Origin: Rikenellaceae bacterium UBA1749
GTDB taxonomy: Bacteria; Bacteroidota; Bacteroidia; Bacteroidales; Rikenellaceae
DNA: 64,000 nt
Reading direction: 5' to 3'
Assembly: GCA_002315675.1 (NCBI GenBank)
Contig: DCHP01000069.1
Coordinates: forward strand, 1-64,000
Shown: positions 17,045-26,636 of the stretch, piece by piece
How positions within the stretch are numbered: the first letter of the stretch is position 1
Layout: each line of letters starts with the position of its first letter
Position numbers and translations under genes: made by a program
The notes under the pieces: model-generated
Seen by the model: the letters and a program-made list of their open reading frames with translations, nothing else
Database searches by the model: none
What the model was told of the DNA's origin: nothing

Positions 17045-17808
17045 CCATCGATATTATTGACATCATTGACATTACGATTGTTGCGTTTATAATCTGGCAG
17101 ATCTACAGACTTCTGAAAGGGACTGCCGCAATGACAATATTCCTGGGCATAGTGCTTCTTTATGCTATCTGGATAATTGTAAGGGTAATGCATATGGAAC
17201 TTATGAGTGCAATAATGTCCCAGGTTCTGGGTGTCGGAGCACTTGCACTGATTGTTGTATTCCAGCAGGAAATACGTCATTATCTTCTTATGATAGGAAA
17301 CAGACTTTCAAGGACATCAAACAAATTCCTGAGAAATCTCTTTTCATCAAATAAGGCAACAATAAGTTCAACATTATTGTCTGAAATAGTCAGTGCCATA
17401 ATGGATATGTCATCGACAAAAACTGGGGCTCTAATTGTTTTCCAGAGAACATCGGACTTAAGTTCCATAAAGGAATCCGGAGATCTTATAAATTCCGAGA
17501 TTTCATCAAGACTGATTGAGACTATTTTCTTCAAGAACACCCCACTCCATGATGGTGCCATGATAATATCATCTGGGAAAATCCAGTATGCAAGATGCGT
17601 ACTTCCAGTCTCTGACAATCTCTCAATCCCTGCATCCCTTGGACTTAGACATCGTGCTGCCATAGGAGTGACAGAGCAGACAGACGCTTTCGCCCTCGTT
17701 GTATCAGAACAGACAGGAAGAGTGTCTGTTGTTGATAAAGGAGAAATTATGGTACTTCAGGCAGGAGACAATCTTTCTGAAATATTAACTAAAAAAATGT
17801 CTTGGTAG
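17032..17808 (+). CDS. cdaA: Diadenylate cyclase CdaA (c-di-AMP synthase)
   Basis: A 258-residue membrane-anchored enzyme that makes cyclic di-AMP from two ATP. Three hydrophobic segments fill about residues 10-80, followed by a short coiled linker and the DAC domain (about 105-245). The catalytic signatures are LHDGAMII (about 168-175) and GLRHRAAIG (about 203-211). This is the CdaA (TIGR00159) layout. c-di-AMP controls potassium and osmolyte transport and envelope stress. In many Bacteroidota this gene follows folP; here it follows aroE, with a 13-bp overlap. Start at 17032 is fixed by the initial MDFITIDIIDI. Confidence 0.95.
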   Translation: MDFITIDIIDIIDITIVAFIIWQIYRLLKGTAAMTIFLGIVLLYAIWIIVRVMHMELMSAIMSQVLGVGALALIVVFQQEIRHYLLMIGNRLSRTSNKFLRNLFSSNKATISSTLLSEIVSAIMDMSSTKTGALIVFQRTSDLSSIKESGDLINSEISSRLIETIFFKNTPLHDGAMIISSGKIQYARCVLPVSDNLSIPASLGLRHRAAIGVTEQTDAFALVVSEQTGRVSVVDKGEIMVLQAGDNLSEILTKKMSW

Positions 17809-17832
17809 TCCCCGTTTTTTTGGGTATTTTTG
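17802..17832 (+). promoter_or_regulatory. Promoter of the pyruvate:ferredoxin oxidoreductase gene
   Basis: TTG at 17802-17804, then 20 bp, then TATTTTTG at 17825-17832 gives a good Bacteroidota -33/-7 pair. The predicted start of transcription is near 17839, about 36 bp before the ATG. The -33 part overlaps the cdaA stop region. Confidence 0.6.
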
Positions 17833-17874
17833 TAGGATAATTTTATGAAAATTAAATAATTAATTAAAAATAAT

Positions 17875-20800
17875 ATGGCAAAGAAATTTATCACATGTGA
17901 CGGAAACTATGCCGCTGCTCACGTAGCATACATGTTCAGTGAAGTATCGGCAATCTACCCTATCACTCCATCTTCGACTATGGCCGAACTTGTTGATGAA
18001 TGGGCTGCTTCCGGAAAAAAGAATTTATTCGGCGAAACTGTTAAAGTTGTCGAAATGCAAAGTGAAGCCGGTGCTGCAGGAGCTGTTCATGGTTCACTAC
18101 AGGCTGGTGCACTAACAACCACATATACAGCATCTCAGGGATTGCTTCTTATGATCCCTAACATGTATAAGATTGCAGGTGAATTGCTTCCAGGTGTTTT
18201 CCACGTCTCTGCACGTGCCCTAGCTGCTCAGAGTCTTTCCATCTTCGGTGACCACCAGGATATCATGGCTGTCCGCCAGACAGGTTTTGCAATGCTGGGT
18301 GCAGGTTCAGTACAGGAGGTTATGGATCTTGCAGCAGTTTCACATCTGACTGCAATCAAATCACGTATTCCATTTGTAAACTTCTTTGATGGGTTCCGTA
18401 CTTCTCACGAAATCCAGAAAATTGAAGCACTGGATGCAGAAGATCTTCGTCCTCTACTTGACCAGAAGGCTCTTGATGAATTCCGTGCCCGTGCTCTGAA
18501 TCCAAACAAACCTGTAACCAGGGGCACAGCACAGAACCCTGATATCTATTTCCAGACAAGGGAAGCATCTAATAAGTTCTATAACGCAGTTCCTGATATG
18601 GTCGCTGAATATATGTCTGAAATTTCAAAGATTACAGGACGTGATTACAAGCCATTCACTTACTATGGTGCAGAAGATGCTGAAAGAATAGTTATTGCAA
18701 TGGGGTCAGCAACTGAAACTCTTCGCGAGGTTATTGACATGAAAGTCAAGAACGGAGAAAAGGTAGGTATGATTTCTGTCCATCTGTATCGCCCATTCTC
18801 AGCAAAATATCTGTTCAATGTTCTTCCAAAGAGTGTTAAGCGTATCTGCGTTCTTGACCGCACAAAGGAACCGGGAGCTGCAGGCGAACCTCTTTACTTG
18901 GATATTGTGGAGGCATTCTCAAATATTGAGAACAAACCGCTTATCATAGGTGGACGCTATGGTCTTTCTTCAAAGGACACAACCCCTGCTCAGATGATTG
19001 CAGTATTTGACAATCTGCTTCTTGATAAGCCAAAACACCAGTTTACAGTAGGTATCAATGACGACGTTACATTCACTTCCCTTCCAATAGGTCCTGAAGT
19101 AAGTGTTGCCAACGCTGGTACATACGAAGCACGTTTCATCGGTCTTGGTGCTGATGGTACAGTAGGTGCAAACAAGAATTCAATCAAGATTATCGGCGAA
19201 AATACAGACAAGTATTGCCAGGCATATTTCTCATACGATTCAAAGAAATCAGGCGGATACACTTCTTCTCACCTTCGTTTCGGTGATAAGCCGATCCGTT
19301 CTACATACCTGGTAACTACTCCAGACTTTGTAGCTTGCCACGTTCCTTCATACCTTGGCAAATATGATCTACTGAAAGGTCTGAAAGATAACGGAACATT
19401 CCTTTTGAACTCTCTATGGGATGAAAATACCGTTGCAAATCACCTTCCTGCAGATATGAAGAAATATATGGCTCAGCACCATATCAACTTCTACATAATC
19501 AATGCTACCAAGATTGCAACTGAAATCGGACTTGGCAATCGTACAAATACAATAATGCAGTCTGCATTCTTCAAAGTTTCAGAAGTAATTCCATACGACC
19601 TTGCAGTTGAGCAGATGAAGAAATTCATTCTTAAATCATATGGTAAGAAAGGTGAAAGCATTGTTAACATGAACTACTCTGCTGTTGATGCCGGTAGTGC
19701 TGTTACCAAGGTTGAAATACCTGCAGACTGGGCTAATATTGAAGTTCCTCAAAAAGCAGAAAGCACTTCACTTCCTGCATTTGTTCAGAACATCTGTGAA
19801 CCTATCAACTCTCTTGAAGGTGATTCCCTTCCAGTATCTGCATTCAACGGCAGAGAAGATGGTACATGGGAAGTCGGAACAGCTGCATACGAAAAACGTG
19901 GTATCGCTGCATTTGTTCCAGAATGGGATCCTTCAAAATGTATCCAGTGCAACCAGTGTGCATTGATTTGTCCTCACGCAGCTATCCGTCCATTCATCCT
20001 TACTGCTGATGAAGCAGCCAAAGTTCCTGCAACACTTAAACTTGCTGATGGCAAGGCACAACTTAAGGAATACAAATTCAAGGTTCAGGTTTCACCACTT
20101 GATTGTACAGGATGTAACAACTGTGCAAATGTTTGTCCTGCTCCAGGCAAGGCACTGGTTATGAAGCCTCTTGATTCTCAGGTTGAAGCGGAATCAGCAA
20201 ACTGGAAATACCTTAACGAAAATGTTGGTTACAAGACCAATATTCTTGACAAGACCACATCTATAAAGAACCTGCAGTTCGAACAGCCTTTGTTTGAATT
20301 TTCAGGCGCATGCGCAGGTTGCGGTGAAACACCATATATCAAGACTTTGTCTCAGTTATTCGGTGACAGAATGATGATTGCAAATGCTACAGGTTGTACT
20401 TCAATCTATAGTGCTTCATCTCCTTCAACACCATACACTTGCAATAAGGAAGGTCATGGTCCTGCATGGGCAAATTCATTGTTTGAAGACAATGCAGAAT
20501 TTGGTCTTGGTATGCACATAGGTTCTGACAAGATCCGTGCAAGACTTAAAAAGATCATGACTGAGGCCATTGCTGAATGCAGTTGCTGTTCAGATGAGCT
20601 TAAGGCTGCCATGGGCGAATGGATCGAGGGTATGGAATCTGCTGCAGCATCAAAAGCAGCTGCTGAAAAGATTATTCCAATGGCTGAGAAATGCGATTGT
20701 AAATATTGCAAAGATATCATCTACTATAAGGATTATCTGACAAAACGTTCTCAGTGGATCATCGGTGGTGACGGATGGGCATACGATATCGGATACGGCG

Positions 20801-21408
20801 GACTTGATCATGTTCTTGCTTCTGGCGAAGATGTGAATGTTCTAGTTGTTGACACAGAAGTATATTCAAATACGGGTGGTCAGTCATCAAAATCAACTCC
20901 TGTTGGTGCTGTTGCAAAATTCGCTTCTGCCGGCAAGAGAATCCGTAAGAAAGACCTTGGTGCAATAGCAATGACATACGGATATGTATACGTTGCTCAG
21001 GTTGCAATGGGTGCAAACCAGGCTCAGTGTCTGAAAGCAATGAAAGAAGCTGAGGCGTACCCAGGACCATCAATCATTATTGCATACGCCCCATGTATCA
21101 ACCATGGTATCAAAGGTGGCATGACACAGACTCAACTTGTTGAAAAACAAGCGGTTGAATGTGGTTACTGGCATCTATGGAGATTCAATCCAGCCCTTGA
21201 ATCTGAAGGAAAGAATCCATTCTCTCTTGATAGCAAGGAACCAGACTGGACTAAATTCCAGCAATTCCTGGCTGATGAAGTACGTTACTCATCACTGAAG
21301 AAACTATTCCCTCAGGAAGCCGATGAACTTTTCAAAGCCAGCGAAGAAAACGCTCAGTGGCGTTACAGAAGCTACAAGAGATTTGCAGCTATGGAATATG
21401 ATAAATAA
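17875..21408 (+). CDS. nifJ: Pyruvate:ferredoxin (flavodoxin) oxidoreductase
   Basis: A 1177-residue cytoplasmic enzyme that oxidises pyruvate to acetyl-CoA and CO2 while reducing ferredoxin, central to anaerobic energy metabolism. Domains run in the normal single-chain order: pyrimidine-binding TPP domain (EMQSEAGAAGAVHGSLQAG near 60-80), domain II, gamma domain, then two 4Fe-4S motifs CIQCNQCALICPHAA (about 688-702) and CTGCNNCANVCPAPGKA (about 743-759). The TPP domain carries CAGCGETPYI (about 812-821), GDGWAYDIGYGG (about 963-974) and the late cysteine in PCINHG. Length is normal. It has its own promoter and terminator, so it is probably monocistronic. Presence implies an anaerobe. Confidence 0.98.
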   Translation: MAKKFITCDGNYAAAHVAYMFSEVSAIYPITPSSTMAELVDEWAASGKKNLFGETVKVVEMQSEAGAAGAVHGSLQAGALTTTYTASQGLLLMIPNMYKIAGELLPGVFHVSARALAAQSLSIFGDHQDIMAVRQTGFAMLGAGSVQEVMDLAAVSHLTAIKSRIPFVNFFDGFRTSHEIQKIEALDAEDLRPLLDQKALDEFRARALNPNKPVTRGTAQNPDIYFQTREASNKFYNAVPDMVAEYMSEISKITGRDYKPFTYYGAEDAERIVIAMGSATETLREVIDMKVKNGEKVGMISVHLYRPFSAKYLFNVLPKSVKRICVLDRTKEPGAAGEPLYLDIVEAFSNIENKPLIIGGRYGLSSKDTTPAQMIAVFDNLLLDKPKHQFTVGINDDVTFTSLPIGPEVSVANAGTYEARFIGLGADGTVGANKNSIKIIGENTDKYCQAYFSYDSKKSGGYTSSHLRFGDKPIRSTYLVTTPDFVACHVPSYLGKYDLLKGLKDNGTFLLNSLWDENTVANHLPADMKKYMAQHHINFYIINATKIATEIGLGNRTNTIMQSAFFKVSEVIPYDLAVEQMKKFILKSYGKKGESIVNMNYSAVDAGSAVTKVEIPADWANIEVPQKAESTSLPAFVQNICEPINSLEGDSLPVSAFNGREDGTWEVGTAAYEKRGIAAFVPEWDPSKCIQCNQCALICPHAAIRPFILTADEAAKVPATLKLADGKAQLKEYKFKVQVSPLDCTGCNNCANVCPAPGKALVMKPLDSQVEAESANWKYLNENVGYKTNILDKTTSIKNLQFEQPLFEFSGACAGCGETPYIKTLSQLFGDRMMIANATGCTSIYSASSPSTPYTCNKEGHGPAWANSLFEDNAEFGLGMHIGSDKIRARLKKIMTEAIAECSCCSDELKAAMGEWIEGMESAAASKAAAEKIIPMAEKCDCKYCKDIIYYKDYLTKRSQWIIGGDGWAYDIGYGGLDHVLASGEDVNVLVVDTEVYSNTGGQSSKSTPVGAVAKFASAGKRIRKKDLGAIAMTYGYVYVAQVAMGANQAQCLKAMKEAEAYPGPSIIIAYAPCINHGIKGGMTQTQLVEKQAVECGYWHLWRFNPALESEGKNPFSLDSKEPDWTKFQQFLADEVRYSSLKKLFPQEADELFKASEENAQWRYRSYKRFAAMEYDK

Positions 21409-21431
21409 GAATTAATCATATTGACTGACGG

Positions 21432-21465
21432 AAAGAGGATGAAAAAAATCATCCTCTTTTCTTTT
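21432..21465 (+). terminator. Rho-independent terminator after nifJ
   Basis: GAGGATG (21435-21441) pairs with CATCCTC (21450-21456), extended by A-T pairs, and TTTTCTTTT follows. It lies about 25 bp after the stop codon. Confidence 0.88.
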
Positions 21466-21887
21466 ACCATTATGAAACTGGAACGTATGGAACCTACCTG
21501 GACACAAGCCAATATCCAGAAGTCTCCCATAGATAAGCCAGAATAATCAGACACCAAAAGAATACGATACAAGGATAAGAAAAATTTGACAACAGGATTA
21601 TACTACACCAATACAACCATAATGTCATACAACACAGAGTAATCGTCATCAACACGACGTGTAAAGCAAAGGTAGTGATTGTGTAAAGTAAATAAGTTGA
21701 AAGAACAAGCAACTGTAAACCGATTCAGTTATCGTGCATAAAGAAATAGTATATCATCCCCAAAAGTGTCAACCATTTTCAGTCAAAGTCATTGGAAGTT
21801 CCTGACTATACTTACATTTCAATAGTACAAAAATCGGTTTTATATCAGCTGCATAATAAAAATCACCGATAAATGATGGCAGAGAAG
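21466..21887. other. Gap with no recognised gene (about 420 bp)
   Basis: This gap between nifJ and the convergent phosphotransferase gene is AT-rich. The longest frame (minus strand, 21494-21712) is a hydrophobic low-complexity translation with no family features. I see no RNA gene, repeat or promoter here. Confidence 0.5.
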
Positions 21888-22745
21888 TTACTCTCCAAGG
21901 ACCTTCAGCTTGATTTCGTAAGTAAGATGTCTATCAAGACTAAGCAGTATTGAACAGAGTGAAGTCTGAATCTGCTCATGTTTATACCATATTGCCCTTG
22001 CAAGCATGTAATTTCTGAGTTCCGAGAAAACCTCTTCATCAGTGATCTCCCTTCCATAATAGCATAGCTTGAATTCCTCCCAGAAATCAAGAGCCTGCTT
22101 CCAGCTTAAATGATAAAGGAAATCAAATGAGTGTTCGCATCCAAAATGAGTAGCAATGTAAAACGTTGCCAGATCAAGATTCGGATTCCCGTAGCATATA
22201 TCACCAAGGTCTATGAAATAGTCATTCTTTCCATCTGTGATTATATTTCCAAAATGCATATCACCATGAAGCAGTGTCTTTCTGTCATCCGCCGATATTT
22301 CATTCAATGCATCCTGGATTGCATTCTTAGTCTTAGAGTCCAGGAGTGTATTAGTATTCAGAAGGCTCTGATATTTTTCAAACGCACTTTCAAAAGAATA
22401 GCCGCTTACTGATTTTGAATGAAGATCCTTCACCATAGCAGCCATCCTATTTGCCAGATTTGATATCATTTCAGGTTTCTCACCAGCAAGCCTACAAAAT
22501 GACTTCTTGTTTCTTATCCTTTGGGAAATAATAGCAGGATATCCATTGAATTCTGTTATTTCCAACTCCTTCGGGATACTGACTCCAAGACTTAGAAGAT
22601 CCTGGGTTAGCCTGAATTCATTTTCCAGGTATGACTTAGATGAAACCAGAGTGTAAACCTTCATAAAAAGGTCCGGATGAGATTCGCTGAAATAGCTCTC
22701 ACCTTCCATTCCACCACCTGACAAAATCCAATCTTTTACATCCAT
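21888..22745 (-). CDS. Aminoglycoside-phosphotransferase-like kinase
   Basis: A 285-residue protein of the APH/choline-kinase fold. The catalytic loop is LLHGDMHFGNII (about 157-168) and the metal-binding loop FIDLGDICYGNPNLDLA (about 175-191). The N-terminal lobe begins WILSGGGMEGESYF, a glycine-rich nucleotide loop. The pattern resembles the TIGR02172 group of putative phosphotransferases of unknown substrate rather than known resistance enzymes, so no resistance phenotype should be assumed. A MITE-like copy starts 23 bp upstream of its ATG and may affect its expression. The stop is the complement of 21888-21890. Confidence 0.85.
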   Translation of the reverse strand: MDVKDWILSGGGMEGESYFSESHPDLFMKVYTLVSSKSYLENEFRLTQDLLSLGVSIPKELEITEFNGYPAIISQRIRNKKSFCRLAGEKPEMISNLANRMAAMVKDLHSKSVSGYSFESAFEKYQSLLNTNTLLDSKTKNAIQDALNEISADDRKTLLHGDMHFGNIITDGKNDYFIDLGDICYGNPNLDLATFYIATHFGCEHSFDFLYHLSWKQALDFWEEFKLCYYGREITDEEVFSELRNYMLARAIWYKHEQIQTSLCSILLSLDRHLTYEIKLKVLGE

Positions 22746-22767
22746 AATTCTTAAAATTTCTAAAAAT

Positions 22768-22864
22768 GAGTCTACTTGAAAAAGTATTTATTGTCATTTT
22801 ACCACTATTACAGGTCTCTGAAATTGGGGCGTTTCTCAATTTTGGGACTTTTTCAAGTGTGTTC
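22768..22864 (-). mobile_element. MITE-like element, copy B (inverted)
   Basis: About 97 bp in reverse orientation, GAGTCTACTTGAAAAAGT at the left and a decayed right end AAGTGTGTTC. The core GGGGCGTTTCTCAA is present. It is flanked by exact 6-bp direct repeats AAAAAT (22762-22767 and 22865-22870). It sits just upstream of the phosphotransferase gene. Confidence 0.9.
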
Positions 22865-22940
22865 AAAAATGTAATTAACTATTTGCAAATATAACAATAA
22901 AGCTCATGGCAGCAATCAGCTAATAAACGTAACTTTAACG

Positions 22941-23029
22941 CCTTAGGTAAAAACAACCATCAATATATCAAGCAAACATCCCAGAAATAGGTCTATTTTT
23001 GATATTGGACATAAGTGCTGAATAGTTAC
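22941..23029. repeat. 89-bp repeat, left copy (downstream of mutS)
   Basis: It aligns without gaps to 26018-26106 with about 75 of 89 bases identical by hand count, for example ACAACCATCAAT, TATCAAGCAAACAT and TTGATATTGGACAT. No inverted ends are visible. The remaining gap 23030-23307 shows no gene or RNA. Confidence 0.75.
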
Positions 23030-23307
23030 AAACAAACTCCACAGGTCATTTTCAATCACTACGACTACACTATACCCCTATGCTTTATATATAGTGCTCA
23101 CGGATGACAATACTTTATATGTATAGTTTTAGAGGATTGCTGAATGATTACCTCCATAGACATACCATAAGCAGTATTGCATATAATCATCAAAGATACC
23201 AACAAGCACTATTGTAAAACATCCTTTAAATCACTCTATCAACTATTCTCGGAAAAGGAAATCGAGAAATGCGGGCTTATTTTTCTGCAAGCTTAGACTA
23301 TCCTGGT

Positions 23308-25950
23308 CTATTTTTTTCCAGAGATTAGTCTTTTTATTTCATACAGTTTGTCAAGAGCCGCCCTTGGAGAAAGTCCATCAATATCAAGATTCTGTATTTC
23401 GTCACGTATATCCATAAGCAGCGGATCGTCCATCTGGAAGAAGCTGAGCTGGATCTGTTGAGGAATGACAAGAGATTCCTTATGCTCCAGAACCAAGTAA
23501 CCATTCTGATCATCTGATGAAGTAGCTCGCTGAGCTTCAAGGGCCTGAAGAATCTGATTTGCCCTGTCAACAACGGAGCGCGGCATACCTGCCATCGATG
23601 CGACATGAATACCGAAAGAGTGTTCCGTACCACCGGGAACAAGTTTTCTCAGGAAAATAACCTTGTTGTCTATTTCCTTGACTGAAACATTATAGTTCTT
23701 TATTCTTGAGAACCTGCTTTCAAGTTCATTCAATTCATGATAATGGGTCGCAAACAGAGTCCTTGCACCTGGTTTCGAATGTAAGTATTCAACTATTGCC
23801 CAGGCAATTGATATACCATCATAGGTACTTGTACCACGACCTATTTCGTCAAACAGGACAAGTGAATGACTGCTTATATTATTCAAGATGTTTGAAGCTT
23901 CGAGCATCTCGACCATAAAGGTGGATTCGCCCTGTGAAATATTATCGGATGCACCGACACGGGTAAAGATTCTGTCAACGATACCGATTCGGGCCTCAGT
24001 AGCCGGCACAAAACATCCCATTTGAGCCATAAGAACAATCAGCGCCGTCTGTCTTAACAATGCTGATTTACCGGCCATATTTGGACCTGTAATGATTATT
24101 ATCTGCTGGCTTTCACTGTCAAGGTATACATCATTTGGAATGTATCTTTCCCCAAGCTGAAGGCAACGTTCGATAACAGGATGACGTCCGTTTTTAATAT
24201 CTATCACCTGGCTTTTGTCTATTACTGGTCTTACATAATTGTTTGCAAGGCTTATCTCTGCAAAAGCAAGAAGGACATCAAGCTGCGCAGCGGCATGTGA
24301 TGATGCAAGTATTATAGAAACCCATTTCTGAAGTTCCTGAATCAGATTTGAGAAAATATCTGATTCTATTTCAAGAATACGGTCTTCCGCTCCAAGAATT
24401 TTCTGTTCATATTCTTTCAGTTCTGCAGTAATATACCTTTCAGCATTTACAAGTGTCTGTTTTCTTATCCATTCTGCCGGGACCTTATCCTTATGTATAT
24501 TCCTAACCTCTATATAATAGCCAAATACATTGTTGTAACTAATCTTAAGACTTGATATACCTGTCTGCTGTGCTTCCCTGTCGGCAAGCTGGGTCAGGTA
24601 ATCCTTTGAATTTCTGGAAAGATTTCTTAGATCATCCAGTTCAGAGTTCACTCCTTCCCTTACAACGGATCCTTTACCAATCTGCGATGCAGGTTCATCC
24701 ATCAGGGTTGAATCAATCATCTCTGATATTCCTTCGCAACTACTTATCTTTTCATTGATCCATGTAAATCTTTCATCATCTGCAATAAGTGCCTTGATTT
24801 TTCTGAAAGACTGCATGGCAAGTTGAAGGGAGCGTGTCTCGCGTGGAGTAATTCTGCCAGCAGCTGTCTTGGAGATAAGTCTTTCCGGGTCACCAAGATT
24901 TTTCATAACATCCTGCAGACTGCTGCGAAGTGACATGTCCTTATAAATGAGATCGACAGCTTCCTGGCGGCGCAATATTTCATCATAATCCCTCAGTGGA
25001 AGGGCTATCCATCTTCTGAGCATTCTTCCACCAATAGGAGACAAAGTCCTGTCTATGATATCAGTAAGAGAAGATCCCCCTTTCTGAGATGCAGAGAAAA
25101 GTTCAAGATTATTGATGCTGTATTTGTCAAGCCAGACATACGAGTCCTTATCAAGCCTTAGAATGGACTGAATATGGCTTATGTCTGTATGGTGGGTGTA
25201 GTCAAGATAATGGAGCGCGGCACCTGCTGCAGTTATCGCAAGAGGCATCTGGTCGACTCCAAAACCTTTAAGGGAGTGGACCTTGAAATGACGCATCACC
25301 TTATCACGGTTGGAAGAAAAGTTCCACGCCCATTCCTCCAGCGAATTTGACAGATACTTCCTACCGAAAACTGAGAAAAAGAGATCCTTCTGGTCAGGAT
25401 TATATACAAGTTCCCTTGGAGACATGGAACTTACGACTTTTTCTATATATTCATGATCTCCCTCACCTACATAGAATTCACCTGTTGAAATATCAAGTAT
25501 GGCAATACCGGCCTTTCTGGAAGGTCCGTCAAAGCATATTGTTGCCATGAACGTATTTTCAGATGAAGTCAGTGCTGCATCATTGAAAGTAACACCTGGA
25601 GTTACGACTTCAATAACACCACGCTTTACAAGTCCCTTTGCCTTCTTTGGATCTTCAAGCTGTTCACAGATTGCAACCCTTAGACCAGCCTGTACAAGCT
25701 TTGGCAGATAAGTATCAATTGCATGGTGAGGAAATCCTGCAAGTGGTATTGAGGCATTGCTTCCTGAAGGTCCACGGCGGGTAAGTGTAATGTTCAATAC
25801 AGAAGAAGACTTGAGTGCATCATCCCCGAACGTTTCATAGAAGTCGCCGGACCTGAAAAGTATCAGGGCATCCGGATACTGGGCCTTTATTGAATTATAT
25901 TGACGCATAAGTGGAGTATCCACCTGCATAAATTGAGTTTCCTGTTCCAT
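23308..25950 (-). CDS. mutS: DNA mismatch repair protein MutS
   Basis: An 880-residue mismatch-recognition ATPase. I place the start at 25950 (MEQETQFMQVDTPLM), because the longer frame from 26010 adds 20 hydrophobic residues that are not part of MutS. The mismatch-binding motif GDFYETFGDD is at about 33-42, where the phenylalanine stacks on the mispair. The Walker A loop GPNMAGKSALLRQTA is at about 621-635, Walker B LVLFDEIGRGTSTYDG at about 697-712, and FATHYHELNELE at about 738-749. The C-terminal SPRAALDKLYEIKRL is the usual tetramer-end motif. The gene is flanked by two copies of an 89-bp repeat and stands alone. Confidence 0.97.
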   Translation of the reverse strand: MEQETQFMQVDTPLMRQYNSIKAQYPDALILFRSGDFYETFGDDALKSSSVLNITLTRRGPSGSNASIPLAGFPHHAIDTYLPKLVQAGLRVAICEQLEDPKKAKGLVKRGVIEVVTPGVTFNDAALTSSENTFMATICFDGPSRKAGIAILDISTGEFYVGEGDHEYIEKVVSSMSPRELVYNPDQKDLFFSVFGRKYLSNSLEEWAWNFSSNRDKVMRHFKVHSLKGFGVDQMPLAITAAGAALHYLDYTHHTDISHIQSILRLDKDSYVWLDKYSINNLELFSASQKGGSSLTDIIDRTLSPIGGRMLRRWIALPLRDYDEILRRQEAVDLIYKDMSLRSSLQDVMKNLGDPERLISKTAAGRITPRETRSLQLAMQSFRKIKALIADDERFTWINEKISSCEGISEMIDSTLMDEPASQIGKGSVVREGVNSELDDLRNLSRNSKDYLTQLADREAQQTGISSLKISYNNVFGYYIEVRNIHKDKVPAEWIRKQTLVNAERYITAELKEYEQKILGAEDRILEIESDIFSNLIQELQKWVSIILASSHAAAQLDVLLAFAEISLANNYVRPVIDKSQVIDIKNGRHPVIERCLQLGERYIPNDVYLDSESQQIIIITGPNMAGKSALLRQTALIVLMAQMGCFVPATEARIGIVDRIFTRVGASDNISQGESTFMVEMLEASNILNNISSHSLVLFDEIGRGTSTYDGISIAWAIVEYLHSKPGARTLFATHYHELNELESRFSRIKNYNVSVKEIDNKVIFLRKLVPGGTEHSFGIHVASMAGMPRSVVDRANQILQALEAQRATSSDDQNGYLVLEHKESLVIPQQIQLSFFQMDDPLLMDIRDEIQNLDIDGLSPRAALDKLYEIKRLISGKK

Positions 25951-26017
25951 AACGAACAAATTTAGCAAAAAAATATTTCTGATTAACTCTTCGGACAGGT
26001 TGTTTTGCAACTATTCA

Positions 26018-26106
26018 CCCTGGGTAATAACAACCATCAATGTATCAAGCAAACATTCCAGAAAGAGATTTATTGTTGATATTGGACATTGCGACTGAAT
26101 AGTTAC
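26018..26106. repeat. 89-bp repeat, right copy (upstream of mutS)
   Basis: Same direction as the copy at 22941-23029, about 84 percent identical, no gaps. It begins 67 bp upstream of the mutS ATG, so it may overlap the mutS promoter region. Confidence 0.75.
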
Positions 26107-26177
26107 TTGTTTTATTAATGTTGAAACTTGCTTTCTATATGTACAGAGTAAGTTGTACAGTTTCATAAAACAAAATT

Positions 26178-26275
26178 GAGTCCACTTTAAAAAGTCCAAA
26201 AATTGAGAAACGCCCCCATTCCAGAGGCCTGTAGCGGATATAAAAACCTTAAATGATACTTATTAAAGTGGACTC
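26178..26275 (+). mobile_element. MITE-like element, copy C
   Basis: 98 bp from GAGTCCACTTTAAAAAGT to ACTTATTAAAGTGGACTC, of the TTTAAAA subgroup, nearly identical to copies G and J. Exact 6-bp direct repeats AAAATT flank it (26172-26177 and 26276-26281). It lies in the divergent gap between mutS and htpG. Confidence 0.95.
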
Positions 26276-26281
26276 AAAATT

Positions 26282-26636
26282 CAAAACATTGAAGTCCACA
26301 ATGATCTATAATATGCACATCAGACAAAAGCACAAACAAATTGCACAACCTACATATTAAGCAATGCTAAATACGTTATTGATAATGACAATTAAATATT
26401 CTGGAAACTGTATATACTGACAGCAGGCTTGCAAGTGCCAATTTGACACAGAAAGAAAAATGGCATGGATATTGAGGTAAATACCGGTATGCATGACAAT
26501 TGATACTATGCCGGAACATAATCTTATAATGATGTATCATTATTCTCACGAATAATTAGAAGAAGATGATAATGGCATAGTAACATACATCCAGGTTTTA
26601 TGGGAAAGTAACAATCAATAATAATCATAAACAAAT
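26282..26636. other. Upstream region of htpG with no recognised gene (355 bp)
   Basis: AT-rich sequence, probably holding the htpG promoter. I could not find a convincing TAnnTTTG box, a CIRCE-type inverted repeat or an RNA gene. Confidence 0.4.

Noticed and set aside
21494..21712. Minus-strand hydrophobic 72-codon frame after nifJ
   Set aside because: No start signal, no family features, and composition typical of AT-rich non-coding DNA.
21888..22745. Aminoglycoside resistance gene
   Set aside because: The fold is shared, but the sequence resembles a general phosphotransferase group of unknown substrate, so a resistance call is not supported.
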